The notes: a model not told the origin generated them from the sequence alone. A stretch of 64,000 nucleotides of DNA from Nocardioides sp. CER19 (GCF_029846275.1 NZ_JARVWS010000004.1:434001-498000); one strand, 5' to 3'. Positions 33,607-42,984 are shown, numbered from the stretch's first letter. Program-made: numbers and translations.

Positions 33607-34529
33607 CAGTCCGCCGGCCTGCCGAGCTCCGCCTCGATCTTGGCCAGCTGCTCGAGCCGCTGCTCGAGCGACGGGTGCGTCGAGGTCAGCGTGCGCAGCG
33701 AGACGCCGCTGACCGCCGGGGCGATGAAGAAGGCGTTCATGGCCTGGCTCTGGCGCAGGTCGGCGGTCGGGATCTGGTTGATCTCGCCGGTGATCTTCTG
33801 CAGCGCGCTGGCCAGCGCTCGCGGCTTCATCGTCAGCTGAGCACCGGCGCGGTCGGCCGACAGCTCGCGGTAGCGGGACAGGAGCCGGAGCAGCAGGAAG
33901 CTGACGGCGTAGACCACCATGCTGACGACGAGCACGATCAGCCAGATCGGCAGCCCGTTGTTGTCGTTGCCGCGGCGCCGGTCGCCCCCGCCGAAGATCG
34001 CGCCGTACTGCGCACCGCGCGTCAGCATGCTCGCGATGATGCCCGCCGACGAGGCGACCGTCATGACGAGGACGTCGCGGTGGGCGACGTGGGAGAGCTC
34101 GTGGGCGAGCACGCCCTCGAGCTCCTCGGCGGTGAGCCGGCGCATGATGCCCGTGGTCACGACGACAACCGAGCGGTTCGGGGAGCGGCCGGTCGCGAAG
34201 GCGTTCGGCAGGTCGGTGTCGGCGACGCCGACGCGCGGCTTCGGCATGTCGGCGAGGGCGCAGAGCCGCTCGATCATGCCGTGCAGCTCGGGCGCCTCCT
34301 CCGGCGAGACCTCGCGGGCACGCATCGCCTTCATCGCGACGGTGTCCGACTGGTACCACTGCCACCAGGCGACCCCGAGGCCGATCAGGCCGATGAAGGG
34401 TGCGTACTGGGGCGGGAAGATCGCGATCAGCACCGCGATCAACGCGACGAACAGTCCCCCCAGCAGGACCATCACCAAGGTCATCCGCGTGGAGAGCCCC
34501 GCGTCTCCCGCGAACCGTGTGCGTGCCAT
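33606..34529 (-). CDS. htpX: Zinc metalloprotease HtpX
   Basis: A 307-residue M48 membrane protease for quality control of damaged membrane proteins. Two N-terminal helices (about residues 16-37 and 42-58) precede the zinc motif HELSH (143-147) in VLAHELSHVAHRDVL. The third ligand is the Glu in SRYRELSADRAG, after two more hydrophobic segments (about 155-170 and 192-212). GRSPNRSVVVVTTGIMRRL ahead of the motif is typical. The ATG at 34529 was chosen by family length. The gene is divergent from the ABC operon and coupled to pspAB. Confidence 0.94.
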   Translation of the reverse strand: MARTRFAGDAGLSTRMTLVMVLLGGLFVALIAVLIAIFPPQYAPFIGLIGLGVAWWQWYQSDTVAMKAMRAREVSPEEAPELHGMIERLCALADMPKPRVGVADTDLPNAFATGRSPNRSVVVVTTGIMRRLTAEELEGVLAHELSHVAHRDVLVMTVASSAGIIASMLTRGAQYGAIFGGGDRRRGNDNNGLPIWLIVLVVSMVVYAVSFLLLRLLSRYRELSADRAGAQLTMKPRALASALQKITGEINQIPTADLRQSQAMNAFFIAPAVSGVSLRTLTSTHPSLEQRLEQLAKIEAELGRPAD

Positions 34530-34677
34530 GAGGCAAGTCTCCTTCATTCCGCAACCGGTGGGGTGCGGTCCTCCCCGGAAAGCCGACGTCGGTTCACCGA
34601 GCGTTCCTCTTTCCTCCCTGCAACGGACAGGACCCATCCATAGGTTCCCTTTCGTTCGCAACGGAAAGGTTCTCGGC

Positions 34678-35643
34678 ATGGAGCGGACCCCCGCAGTTCG
34701 GGCGCGTGGGATCAGCAAGTCCTTCGGCGACGTCCTCGCCCTCGACGGCGTCGATCTCGACGTCCCGGAGGGCCAGGTGCACGGGCTCGTCGGACCCAAC
34801 GGCGCTGGCAAGACGACCCTCCTCGGGCTCCTCCTCGGCCTGGCGGTCGCCGACTCCGGCACGCTCGAGATCCTCGGTACGCCGGTCGGCCGGGTGCTCG
34901 CCGTACCGGAGGGTGTCGCGGGGTTCGTCGACGGGCCCGGCCTCTACCCGTCGCTGACCGCCCGCCAGAACCTGGCGGCGCTGGCCACCCTGCGCCGCTT
35001 CGGGCCCGATCGGGCACGCGAGGTGGACGAGGCGCTGGCCTCGGTGGGGTTGAGCGACGTCGCCGACGACCGCGTGCGCGGCTTCTCCCTCGGGATGCGC
35101 CAGCGGCTCGGGCTCGCGGCGGCCCTCATCACGCGGCCGCGAGTGCTGGTCCTCGACGAGCCGGCCAACGGCCTGGACCCGGCCGGGAAGCACCACGTCC
35201 ACGGCGTCATCCGCCGGCTGGCCGACGACGGCGTGGCGATCGTCCTCTCCAGCCACCGGATGGACGACCTCGCCGCGCTCTGCTCGGAGGTCACCATCCT
35301 GGCCACCGGCCGCGTCGTCTTCGCCGGGCCGGTCGCCAAGCTGGCCTCCGAGAGCGGCGACCTCGACTACCGGGTGCTGACCTCCGACCCCGCTACCGCG
35401 CGAGAGGTGGCGACCGCCACGCCGGGCCTGCGCCTGGTGACCGCCGACGGGCTCCAGCGGCGCAGCGAGGCGCTCGTCGTGCGCGGCGCCGTACAAGCCC
35501 TCGACGAGCTCGTCGTGCGGCTCGTCGGCGCGGGTGTGGCGGTGCGCGAGCTGGCCCCGGTGGTGACGCCGTTGGAGGCGGCGTTCCTCGCCCTCACGGG
35601 CATCGACCCTGCTCGGGACGCGGGCAGGGAGGAGGTGGGGTGA
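34678..35643 (+). CDS. ABC transporter ATP-binding protein (ABC-2 exporter type)
   Basis: A 321-residue ATPase. Walker A GPNGAGKTT is at residues 39-47, signature SLGMRQRLGLAAAL, Walker B VLVLDEPANGLDP, and the H-loop in VLSSHRMDDL. The final 90 residues form the C-terminal domain usual in ABC-2 exporters, for example those moving drugs or lipids. ATG 34678 has AAAGG ahead. The stop overlaps the permease start by four bases (GTGA). It probably forms a transporter with the next gene; the substrate is unknown. Confidence 0.92.
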   Translation: MERTPAVRARGISKSFGDVLALDGVDLDVPEGQVHGLVGPNGAGKTTLLGLLLGLAVADSGTLEILGTPVGRVLAVPEGVAGFVDGPGLYPSLTARQNLAALATLRRFGPDRAREVDEALASVGLSDVADDRVRGFSLGMRQRLGLAAALITRPRVLVLDEPANGLDPAGKHHVHGVIRRLADDGVAIVLSSHRMDDLAALCSEVTILATGRVVFAGPVAKLASESGDLDYRVLTSDPATAREVATATPGLRLVTADGLQRRSEALVVRGAVQALDELVVRLVGAGVAVRELAPVVTPLEAAFLALTGIDPARDAGREEVG

Positions 35644-36986
35644 CCACCGTCGTCGCACCGCTCGGGGACGTCGCTCGGCCGGCCGCCGTCCTGCCCGGCT
35701 TCCGCTTCGAGCTCGCCAAGCTGCTCTCGCAGTGGCGCATCCGCGTCGTGCTGCTCGTCTGCTGGCTGGCTCCCGCCGGGTTCGTCGCGGTCGTGAGCCG
35801 CCAGTCGTCGCTGCCGACCGACACCGTCTTCGGACGGTGGATGCTGGCCACCGGCTGGGCCGGATCGCTGGTCGTGCTCGCCTTCGCCTGCAGCTGGGCG
35901 CTGCCGCTGCTGACCTCGCTCGTCGCCGGCGACGTGTTCGCCGCCGAGGACCGCCTCGGCACCTGGCGGCACCTGCTCGTCGCCGTCCGCTCGCCGCGTC
36001 GCATCTTCCTCAGCAAGGCCCTCGCCAGCCTCACCCTCATCGTCCTCATGTTGGCCGGCCTGGCCGTGTCGAGCATCGTCGGCGGGCTGGCCGCCGTCGG
36101 CAGCCACTCCCTCGTGGGACTCGACGGTCACCTGCTTCCGACCGGTACGGCGGCCCGCACCGTGGTCCTCGCCTGGCTGTGCGTGCTGGCCCCGACGCTG
36201 GCCTTCGCCGCGGTCGGCCTGCTCGGCTCCGTCGTGCTCGGCCGCTCGCCGATGGGCCTGCTGGTGCCGGCGGTGCTCGCGCTGGGGATGGACCTGGTCC
36301 TGATGCTGCCGGTGCCGGTCGCCGTACGGCTGGCGCTGCCGAGCAACGCCTTCCTCGCCTGGCGCGGGCTGTTCACCGACCCGGGCCAGACCGGCCCGCT
36401 CGTCGTGGGCATCGTCGTGAGCCTGGCCTGGGCGGCGGTCGCCACGGCACTCGCCTACCTGCTCTTCCTGCGCCGCGACTTCACGGACTTGGCCTACGAC
36501 GGCGCCGGCCGGCGCGCCCTCCTCGTCGCGGCGCTCCCGCTGGCCACCCTCGTCGCGGTCACGGTCGGTGTGGTGTCGCTCTCGACCCCGGCCCGAGGAT
36601 CGGGGATCGAGAAGGACAAGCTCGATGCCTCCCTGGGGACGGCGTTCGCGCACCTCTACCGCCTGCAGACCGAGGAGCTGCACCGCCCGGCCGTGACCGA
36701 GGCGCAGCTCTCCGCGAAGGCGGACTGCGACAAGGGCGGCACCCGCGTCGACGACCACGGCGCCGGCAACGACTGGCGCTGCGTCGTGTCGTGGCGCCTG
36801 CCCGGCTCGACCGCCGTGGGCGCCGCGATCTACCAGCTCGACGTCACGGCCGATGGCCGCTACGTCGCCGACGGCGACGGCCCCAAGGAGGTGAACGGCT
36901 ACTTCCAGGTGCGGACACCGCACGGTGACGCACCCAACCCCCTCTGGCAGCTCGACGGCTCCGTCGACCTGCTTCATCACAGCTGA
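35640..36986 (+). CDS. ABC-2 type permease with an extracytoplasmic C-terminal domain
   Basis: A 448-residue permease. Six helices are predicted in the first 275 residues (for example VVLLVCWLAPAGFVAVV, VVLAFACSWALPLLTSL, LVVGIVVSLAWAAVATAL). A seventh hydrophobic segment (about 298-315) is followed by a soluble tail of about 130 residues with two cysteines (ADCDKGG and DWRCVV). The tail, probably outside the cell and disulfide-bonded, is unusual for this class and I do not recognise it. GTG 35640 overlaps the ATPase gene, and the propeller/phosphoesterase gene follows after 14 bases, so the three form one operon. Confidence 0.85.
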   Translation: MTTVVAPLGDVARPAAVLPGFRFELAKLLSQWRIRVVLLVCWLAPAGFVAVVSRQSSLPTDTVFGRWMLATGWAGSLVVLAFACSWALPLLTSLVAGDVFAAEDRLGTWRHLLVAVRSPRRIFLSKALASLTLIVLMLAGLAVSSIVGGLAAVGSHSLVGLDGHLLPTGTAARTVVLAWLCVLAPTLAFAAVGLLGSVVLGRSPMGLLVPAVLALGMDLVLMLPVPVAVRLALPSNAFLAWRGLFTDPGQTGPLVVGIVVSLAWAAVATALAYLLFLRRDFTDLAYDGAGRRALLVAALPLATLVAVTVGVVSLSTPARGSGIEKDKLDASLGTAFAHLYRLQTEELHRPAVTEAQLSAKADCDKGGTRVDDHGAGNDWRCVVSWRLPGSTAVGAAIYQLDVTADGRYVADGDGPKEVNGYFQVRTPHGDAPNPLWQLDGSVDLLHHS

Positions 36987-37000
36987 GAAGGGAAAGACCC

Positions 37001-39802
37001 ATGCAGGTAACGCGACGACGCGTTCCAGATGTCCGTCTCGGGCTCTTCGGCAAGCGGCGGCTCCGCCTCGCGATCGCCGGCACGGCCGCCCTGGCGGTCG
37101 CCGGTGGCGGCATCGCCTACGGCTCCACCACGATCTTCGACCACCAGCAGGTCGGCACCGAGTACGCCAACGGCCTCCAGGTGTCCGCCGACCAGGTCAT
37201 CAAGCCGATCGGCGACCGGCTCTCCACCGTCTACGGCAAGTTCATGGCCTCGGCCCCCAGCCCCGACGGCCGTTTCCTCGCCGTGACCAGCACCGACCGC
37301 TCGGTCGCCGTGCAGATCTTCGACCTGTCGACCTACCAGCTGGTCTGGCGGGCCGGCACCGCCGCGGGCGTCAACCAGAAGCTCACCGACAACAGCGTCG
37401 GGCAGGAGGCGCCGACGTACTCGCCCGACGGCAAGTTCCTCTGGATCTCCCAGACGAACGGCGTGACCCGGTTCCCGGTCAACGCCGACGGCAGCCTCGG
37501 CACCCCGACCAGCTTCCCGATCGCCGCCGTGGACGGGCACTCAGCCCTGCCCGGCCAGTCGGCCTACTCCCCCGACGGCTCGACGCTCTACGTGGCCGTC
37601 AACGGGCAGAACCGCGTGCTCGCGCTCGACCCTGCCACGGGCGCGATCAAGCAGACCTGGACGGTCGGCACCGCGCCCCGCCAGCTCGCCTTCGTCGGCA
37701 GCAAGCTCTACGTCAGCAACGAGGGTGGCCGCGCCGCGAAGCCCGGCGAGACGACGATGGACTCCTACGGGACCGCCGTACCGGCCGACGGGTTCCGGGG
37801 TACGTCGACCACCGGCACGCTCAGCGTCATCGACACCACCCAGCCCGCCGCGGCGGTGCGCTCGATCGGCGTCGGCCTGCACCCCACCGCGCTGAAGGTG
37901 GCCGGCAACGCGCTCTTCGTCACCAACTCCTTCGACGACACCGTCTCCGTGGTCGACACCCAGCGCGACAAGGTCGTGCAGACGATCAACACCCAGCCGT
38001 GGGCGGGGTCGAAGGTCGGCTACCAGCCCAACAGCGTCACCCTGACCAAGGACGGCCACCTGCTGGTCACCCTGGGCCGGGCCAACGCGGTGGCCGTCTA
38101 CCGCTACCACGGCAACCCGCAGGAGCCGGTCGACTTCATCGGGCTGCTCCCGACCGACTACTACCCGGCCGAGGTCACCACCGCCGGCGACCAGGTCGTC
38201 GTCACCAACACCCGCGGCATCGACGCCCGCGGCCCGCTGCTGAGCTTCACGCAGGGCACCGGTACGACCAAGGCGACCGGCCACGGCACGCACGGCACCA
38301 CCGGCTCGCTGACGCGGTTCACGCTGCCCAGCGACCGGAAGATCGGCGACTACACCAGGACCGTCTTCGCCCAGAACGGCTGGGGCGCCAGCGGCACCGA
38401 CGTCAAGCAGGCGACGGGCAAGAAGGTGAAGGCGGTCCCCGTCCCGAAGCGGATCGGCGACCCGTCGACGATCAAGCACGTCTTCCTCCTGGTCAAGGAG
38501 AACCGCACCTACGACCAGGTCTACGGCGACCTGACGGAGGGCAACGGCGACGCGACCCTCGCCCAGTTCGGCGCGCAGGTGACCCCGAACCAGCACGCGC
38601 TGGCGAAGCAGTTCGGGCTCTACGACAACACCTACGACATCGGCACCAACTCCGCCGAGGGCCACAACTGGCTGATGCAGGGCGACAACCCGGAGTACAC
38701 CGAGTCCAGCGCCGGCGAGTACGTCCGCAGCTATGACACCGAGGAGGACGTGCTCGGTCACCAGCGCTCGGGCTTCCTGTGGACCGCCGTCCAGCAGGCC
38801 CACAAGACCGCGCGGAACTTCGGCGAGTTCGAGTACACCGAGGGCAAGCCCTCCGGCACCTGGCAGCAGTACTACTGCGCCAGCAAGAGCGTCGACGCCG
38901 GCGGCGACCCCGCCCAGCTGACGTCGCCCGAGCTCAAGGGCAACTACGGCTCGGTGATCCCGTCGCTCAACGCCATCAGCAACCCGACCTCGCCGCCGTT
39001 CGACACCGCGATCCCGGACATCTACCGCTACCAGATCTGGAAGCAGGAGTTCGAGAAGAACGGTCCCGCGAACTTCAACATGATGTGGCTCTCGAGCGAC
39101 CACACGGGCGGTACGGCGGACCCGCGGGCCCAGGTCGCCGACGGCGACCTCGCCGTCGGCCGGATCGTCGACGAGATCTCCCACAGCAAGTGGTGGAAGG
39201 ACTCGGCGATCTTCGTGGTCGAGGACGACAGCCAGGCGGGCGCCGATCACGTCGACGGCCACCGCGCGCCGATCCAGATCATCAGCCCGTGGGCGCAGCA
39301 CGGGAGGACCGACAGCCGGTTCTACGCCCAGATCACGATGGTCCGGACCATCGAGCAGATCCTGGGTGCCCAGCCGCTGAACCAGAAGCTGGCCGCCGCG
39401 ACGCCGATGACGACCGCGTTCCAGTCCAAGCCGGACTACACGCCGTTCGACGCCGTACCGAACCAGATCCCGCTGACCGAGGGTGTCGCCACGCCACCGG
39501 CCTGCGGTCCCGACACGCTCGGCCTGACCGGCGCGGCCGCCCAGAAGCTCAAGGCCCAGCAGGCCCAGGCCACCGCAGTGCCGGACGACAAGACGGCGAT
39601 CGCCGCCCAGTGGAACAAGTGGAAGTCCCAGCAGAAGCTCACGGGCAACGGGGCGCGGGCCGACTACGCGGCGCCCGAGCTGATGAACCGCTTCACGTGG
39701 TACCAGACCCACAGCTGGAAGGTCCCCTACCCGGGTGACAGCCAGGTCTATGCCCCGTCCGAGGTCCCCGGCGGCGCCATTCCGTCGCCCGACAACGACT
39801 GA
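37001..39802 (+). CDS. Beta-propeller (YncE-like) / phosphoesterase fusion protein
   Basis: A 933-residue exported or membrane-anchored protein. A hydrophobic segment at about residues 21-43 follows an Arg-rich start. Residues 60-450 form a seven-bladed propeller of YncE type, with repeated blades such as SPDGRFLAVTSTD, SPDGSTLYVAVNG and VIDTTQPA. From about residue 490 comes a phosphoesterase of the alkaline-phosphatase superfamily, PF04185-like (KHVFLLVKENRTYDQVYGDL, later VEDDSQAGADHVDGHRAP with metal-ligand-like Asp/His). The two-domain pattern is widespread in actinobacteria; the substrate is unknown. It is the last gene of the ABC-2 operon. ATG 37001 is preceded by GAAGGGA. Confidence 0.88.
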   Translation: MQVTRRRVPDVRLGLFGKRRLRLAIAGTAALAVAGGGIAYGSTTIFDHQQVGTEYANGLQVSADQVIKPIGDRLSTVYGKFMASAPSPDGRFLAVTSTDRSVAVQIFDLSTYQLVWRAGTAAGVNQKLTDNSVGQEAPTYSPDGKFLWISQTNGVTRFPVNADGSLGTPTSFPIAAVDGHSALPGQSAYSPDGSTLYVAVNGQNRVLALDPATGAIKQTWTVGTAPRQLAFVGSKLYVSNEGGRAAKPGETTMDSYGTAVPADGFRGTSTTGTLSVIDTTQPAAAVRSIGVGLHPTALKVAGNALFVTNSFDDTVSVVDTQRDKVVQTINTQPWAGSKVGYQPNSVTLTKDGHLLVTLGRANAVAVYRYHGNPQEPVDFIGLLPTDYYPAEVTTAGDQVVVTNTRGIDARGPLLSFTQGTGTTKATGHGTHGTTGSLTRFTLPSDRKIGDYTRTVFAQNGWGASGTDVKQATGKKVKAVPVPKRIGDPSTIKHVFLLVKENRTYDQVYGDLTEGNGDATLAQFGAQVTPNQHALAKQFGLYDNTYDIGTNSAEGHNWLMQGDNPEYTESSAGEYVRSYDTEEDVLGHQRSGFLWTAVQQAHKTARNFGEFEYTEGKPSGTWQQYYCASKSVDAGGDPAQLTSPELKGNYGSVIPSLNAISNPTSPPFDTAIPDIYRYQIWKQEFEKNGPANFNMMWLSSDHTGGTADPRAQVADGDLAVGRIVDEISHSKWWKDSAIFVVEDDSQAGADHVDGHRAPIQIISPWAQHGRTDSRFYAQITMVRTIEQILGAQPLNQKLAAATPMTTAFQSKPDYTPFDAVPNQIPLTEGVATPPACGPDTLGLTGAAAQKLKAQQAQATAVPDDKTAIAAQWNKWKSQQKLTGNGARADYAAPELMNRFTWYQTHSWKVPYPGDSQVYAPSEVPGGAIPSPDND

Positions 39803-39812
39803 GGCTCCTGCA

Positions 39813-39861
39813 GCACCCACGACGGCCCGCCGGGGACTCCCCGGCGGGCCGTCGTGGGTGC
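39813..39861. terminator. Very strong bidirectional terminator
   Basis: A perfect 23-pair stem (39813-39835 with 39839-39861) with a three-base loop ACT, in the gap between the convergent phosphoesterase and pspA genes. It probably stops transcription from both sides; no long T-run is present. Confidence 0.85.
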
Positions 39862-39868
39862 GGACTGG

Positions 39869-40675
39869 CTACTGCTGCTCGGTCGGCTTCTCGGCCGGCC
39901 TCTCCTCGGCCGTGCCGTCGAGGAGAGGGCTGGACTCGATCGCCTCGGGGGCGTCGGCGGCCGGGATCTCCTGACCGCCGGCCTTGCCCTTGAGCCGGGC
40001 GAGCTCGGCCTCGACGTCACCCTGCGAGCTGAGCGCCTCGAGCTCGCGGGAGATGTCGTCGCCCTTGTTGAGGGACGTGACGTCGTCGAGCGCGCCGGAC
40101 GCGATGAGCTCGTCGACAGCGCCCGCGCGGGCCTGCATCTGCGCCGTCTTGTCCTCGGCCCGCTGGATCGCGGCGCCGACGTCGCCGAGCTCGTCACCGA
40201 TGCCGGTGAGGGCCTCGTTGATCTTGGTCTGCGCCTCGGCCGCCGTGTAGGTGGCCTTGATCGTCTCCTTGCGGGTGCGGAACGACTCGACCCGGGCCTG
40301 CAGCCGCTGCTGCGCGAGGGTGAGCTTCTCCTCCTCGGCCTGGAGCGCGTCGTGCTGGGTGCGCAGGTCGGAGATCTGCGCCGTCAGGCCGGACTTGCGG
40401 GTCAGCGCCTCGCGGGCGAGATCCTCGCGGCCCAGGCCGATGGCCTTCTCGGCCTGCTCCTGGAGCTTGCCGGACTGCTGGTTGAGCTGGTTGAGCTGGA
40501 GCTCGACGCGCTTGCGGCTGGTCGCCACGTCGGCGACGCCGCGGCGCACCTTGGCGAGCAGCTCCAGCTGCTTCTGATAGCTGTAGTCGAGGGTCTCGCG
40601 CGGGTCCTCGGCGCGGTCCAGCGCCTTGCTCGCCTTCGACTTGAAGATCAGGGAGAAACGACTCCACAGGCTCAT
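39869..40675 (-). CDS. pspA: PspA/IM30 family membrane-stress protein
   Basis: A 268-residue, almost wholly helical protein of the PspA/Vipp1 (ESCRT-III-like) family. The N-terminal amphipathic helix MSLWSRFSLIFKSKASKALD is followed by AEDPRETLDYSYQKQLELLAKVRRG and long coiled coils to about residue 190. A Glu/Pro-rich tail follows that is dispensable in homologues. It binds and repairs damaged cytoplasmic membrane. I start at ATG 40675, at the amphipathic helix; an upstream in-frame start adds seven residues. No PspAA-type gene is adjacent. Confidence 0.93.
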   Translation of the reverse strand: MSLWSRFSLIFKSKASKALDRAEDPRETLDYSYQKQLELLAKVRRGVADVATSRKRVELQLNQLNQQSGKLQEQAEKAIGLGREDLAREALTRKSGLTAQISDLRTQHDALQAEEEKLTLAQQRLQARVESFRTRKETIKATYTAAEAQTKINEALTGIGDELGDVGAAIQRAEDKTAQMQARAGAVDELIASGALDDVTSLNKGDDISRELEALSSQGDVEAELARLKGKAGGQEIPAADAPEAIESSPLLDGTAEERPAEKPTEQQ

Positions 40676-40799
40676 GGCGGTTCGGCTGCCTCTCACGCAG
40701 GATCGATGGGTGCCCTCACCCTACGGCGCGAAGACAACCATGCGCGACCGAGCCACTACGCTGGACGCCGTACCCATCCCCGCTGGATAAGGCCCTGAG

Positions 40800-41381
40800 T
40801 TGTTCCGTCGCAAGTCCGAGAGCGCCGTCGTCGACCAGACCTCTCTGAAGGAGGGCGGCAAGGGCCGTCCGACGCCCAGCCGCAAGGAGGCCGAGGCCGC
40901 GCGCCTGGCCCGCGCCCGCACGCCGCGCGGCCGCAAGGAGCAGGCGGCCGCGTCGCGCAACATGCGCTACGAGTCCAGCCAGAAGATGCGTGAGGCGATG
41001 AAGACGGGCGACGAGCGCTACCTGCCGGCGCGCGACAAGGGCCCGGAGCGGCGCTTCACCCGTGACTTCGTCGACAGCAAGTTCACCCTCGCCGAGCTGA
41101 TCCTGCCGCTGCTGGTCGTCACGATGGTGCTCGGCTGGTCGGGCAACAACACCCTGGCCTGGTTCTCCAACGCGTTCATGACGCTCATGCTGCTCGCGGT
41201 GGTCGCCAACCTGCTCTGGCTGCGCTTCGGCCTCCACCGGCAGATGAAGCGCCGTTTCCCCGAGTCGACGCGCAAGGGCCTCACCTACTACGCCGTGGTG
41301 CGCGCGGTGCAGCTCCGCTTCCTGCGTATGCCGAAGCCGCAGGTCCGCATCGGGCAGCAGCTGCCCGACACCTACCGCTGA
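40800..41381 (+). CDS. DUF3043 membrane protein
   Basis: A 193-residue protein of the actinobacterial DUF3043 family. The N-terminal 90 residues are strongly basic (GRPTPSRKEAEAARLARART and RGRKEQAAASRNMRYESSQK). Two close membrane segments follow (about residues 97-114 and 120-139), then a basic C-terminus. The likely topology is both ends in the cytoplasm, with the basic region near RNA, DNA or membrane lipids. The function is unknown. The start is TTG 40800, matching the family N-terminus FRRK. It is divergent from pspA with 124 bases between. Confidence 0.85.
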   Translation: MFRRKSESAVVDQTSLKEGGKGRPTPSRKEAEAARLARARTPRGRKEQAAASRNMRYESSQKMREAMKTGDERYLPARDKGPERRFTRDFVDSKFTLAELILPLLVVTMVLGWSGNNTLAWFSNAFMTLMLLAVVANLLWLRFGLHRQMKRRFPESTRKGLTYYAVVRAVQLRFLRMPKPQVRIGQQLPDTYR

Positions 41382-41388
41382 GCCGGCG

Positions 41389-42390
41389 TCAGGGGCGCTT
41401 GGCCGGCGACACGGTCTTCCCCGGGTCGCGCTCCACGGCGTCGCCGAGAGCATCGTCGATCGCAGCCATCAGGTCGGCCTCGAGCGTGACCCCGGCCGCC
41501 TTGACGTTCTCGGTGACCTGCTCGGGCCGGCTCGCACCGATGATCGCCGCCGAGACGTTCGGGTTCTGCAGCACCCAGGCGACGGCGAGCTGGGCCTGCG
41601 ACAGCCCGGCCTGCTCGGCCAGCGGCTTGAGTCGCTGGACCCTCGTCAGCACGTCGTCGTTCAGGTAGCGGCCGATGAAGTCGGCCCCGCCCTTCTCGTC
41701 GGTGGCCCGCGACCCCTCGGGCACGGGCTGGCCCGGGACGTACTTGCCCGTCAGGACGCCCTGCGCGATCGGCGAGAAGACGACCTGGCCGATGCCCAGG
41801 TCCTCCGAGGCCGGCACGACCTCGGACTCGATGACGCGCCACAGCATGTTGTACTGCGGCTGGTTGGAGACGAAGGGGATCCGCAGCTCACGGGCGAGCG
41901 CGTGCCCGGCGCGCAGCTGGGCGGCGGTCCACTCCGAGACCCCGATGTAGAGCGCCTTCCCGCTGCGGACGACGTCGGCGAAGGCCTCCATCGTCTCCTC
42001 GAGCGGCGTCTCGTGGTCGTAGCGGTGCGCCTGGTAGACGTCGACGTACTCCGTGCCCAGCCGGCGCAGCGAGCCGTCGATCGACTCCATGATGTGCTTG
42101 CGCGACAGGCCGCTGTCGTTGTGCTTGCCCGGCCCGGTCGGCCAGTAGACCTTGGTGAGGATCTCGAGGCTCTCGCGCCGCTCGCCGGCGAGCGCCTTCC
42201 CGAGCACCTCCTCGGCGACCGTGTTGGCGTAGACGTCGGCGGTGTCGAACGTCGTGATGCCCTCGTCCAACGCCCGCCGCACGCAAGCGAGCGCCGCGTC
42301 CTCCTCGACCTGCGAGCCGTGGGTCAGCCAGTTGCCGTAGGCGATGGCCGAGATCTTCAGGCCGCTGTTGCCGAGGTTGCGGATCTCCAT
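41389..42390 (-). CDS. Aldo/keto reductase (Kv-beta-like)
   Basis: A 333-residue NADPH-dependent TIM-barrel oxidoreductase. The catalytic set is visible: Asp in FDTADVYANTVAEEVLGKAL, Tyr in the same helix, Lys in ILTKVYWP and His in VYQAHRYDHETPLEE. The cofactor end reads AIIGASRPEQVTENV. The WPTGPGKHNDSGLSRKHI and SPIAQGVLTGKY stretches are typical of the voltage-gated K-channel beta-subunit-like group, often active on small aldehydes such as methylglyoxal. It is convergent with the DUF3043 gene (seven bases between) and divergent from the GNAT gene. Confidence 0.92.
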   Translation of the reverse strand: MEIRNLGNSGLKISAIAYGNWLTHGSQVEEDAALACVRRALDEGITTFDTADVYANTVAEEVLGKALAGERRESLEILTKVYWPTGPGKHNDSGLSRKHIMESIDGSLRRLGTEYVDVYQAHRYDHETPLEETMEAFADVVRSGKALYIGVSEWTAAQLRAGHALARELRIPFVSNQPQYNMLWRVIESEVVPASEDLGIGQVVFSPIAQGVLTGKYVPGQPVPEGSRATDEKGGADFIGRYLNDDVLTRVQRLKPLAEQAGLSQAQLAVAWVLQNPNVSAAIIGASRPEQVTENVKAAGVTLEADLMAAIDDALGDAVERDPGKTVSPAKRP

Positions 42391-42432
42391 GTCCTCGACC
42401 CTACTGAGCCCCCGATGCGGCAGGATCGACGG

Positions 42433-42984
42433 GTGAGCTCCCCCACCTCCGATGTCAGCGTCCGGGTCGCCTGGGCCGAGGACGCGCCCGCGATCGCGGC
42501 GCTGCAGCTGCGCTCGTGGCAGCAGCGGTACGCCGGCCTGCTGACCGCGTCCGAGCTGCCGTCCGGCCCCGAGGCGGTCGAGGCGGCGACCGCCGCCTGG
42601 CGCGCGTCCCTCGTCAAGGCGGCCGACGCCCGGCAGCGGGTGCTCGTCGCGCTGGCCCACGCCGACGTCGTCGGCTTCGTGATGACCGGCCCGGCGACCG
42701 ACCCGGACTGCGAGCCGATGCGCGACGGGGTCGTCGAGGAGCTGACCGTCGACCCGTCCCGGCTGCGCGAGGGTCACGGCTCGCGGCTGTTGCAGGCGGC
42801 TGCCGACACGCTCGTCGCCGACCGGTTCACGCGCGCGGTCTGCTGGGTGCCGTCCACCGACGACGACCTGCGTGGCTTCCTGACCGGCGCGGGCTGGGTG
42901 CCCGACGGGGCCCACCGCACCCTCGAGTCCCCGTCGGGCAAGCCGCTCAAGGAGATCCGGCTCCACGTCGCCCTGGAGGGCTAG
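42433..42984 (+). CDS. GNAT-family N-acetyltransferase
   Basis: A 183-residue acetyltransferase. The opening strand is VRVAWAEDAPAIAALQLRSWQQRYAGLL, the acetyl-CoA site is around VEELTVDPSRLREGHGSRLLQAAAD, where the usual Q/R-x-x-G-x-G/A reads REGHGS, and the end is GWVPDGAHRTLES. The substrate is unknown. I prefer GTG 42433, seven bases after CAGGA; an ATG at 42415 would add six residues. The stop overlaps the convergent dapB stop by four bases. Confidence 0.82.
   Translation: MSSPTSDVSVRVAWAEDAPAIAALQLRSWQQRYAGLLTASELPSGPEAVEAATAAWRASLVKAADARQRVLVALAHADVVGFVMTGPATDPDCEPMRDGVVEELTVDPSRLREGHGSRLLQAAADTLVADRFTRAVCWVPSTDDDLRGFLTGAGWVPDGAHRTLESPSGKPLKEIRLHVALEG

Noticed and set aside
34530..34677. 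Intergenic region between htpX and the ABC operon considered for a riboswitch.
   Set aside because: No extended pairing or known aptamer motif is visible; it is probably only a divergent promoter region.
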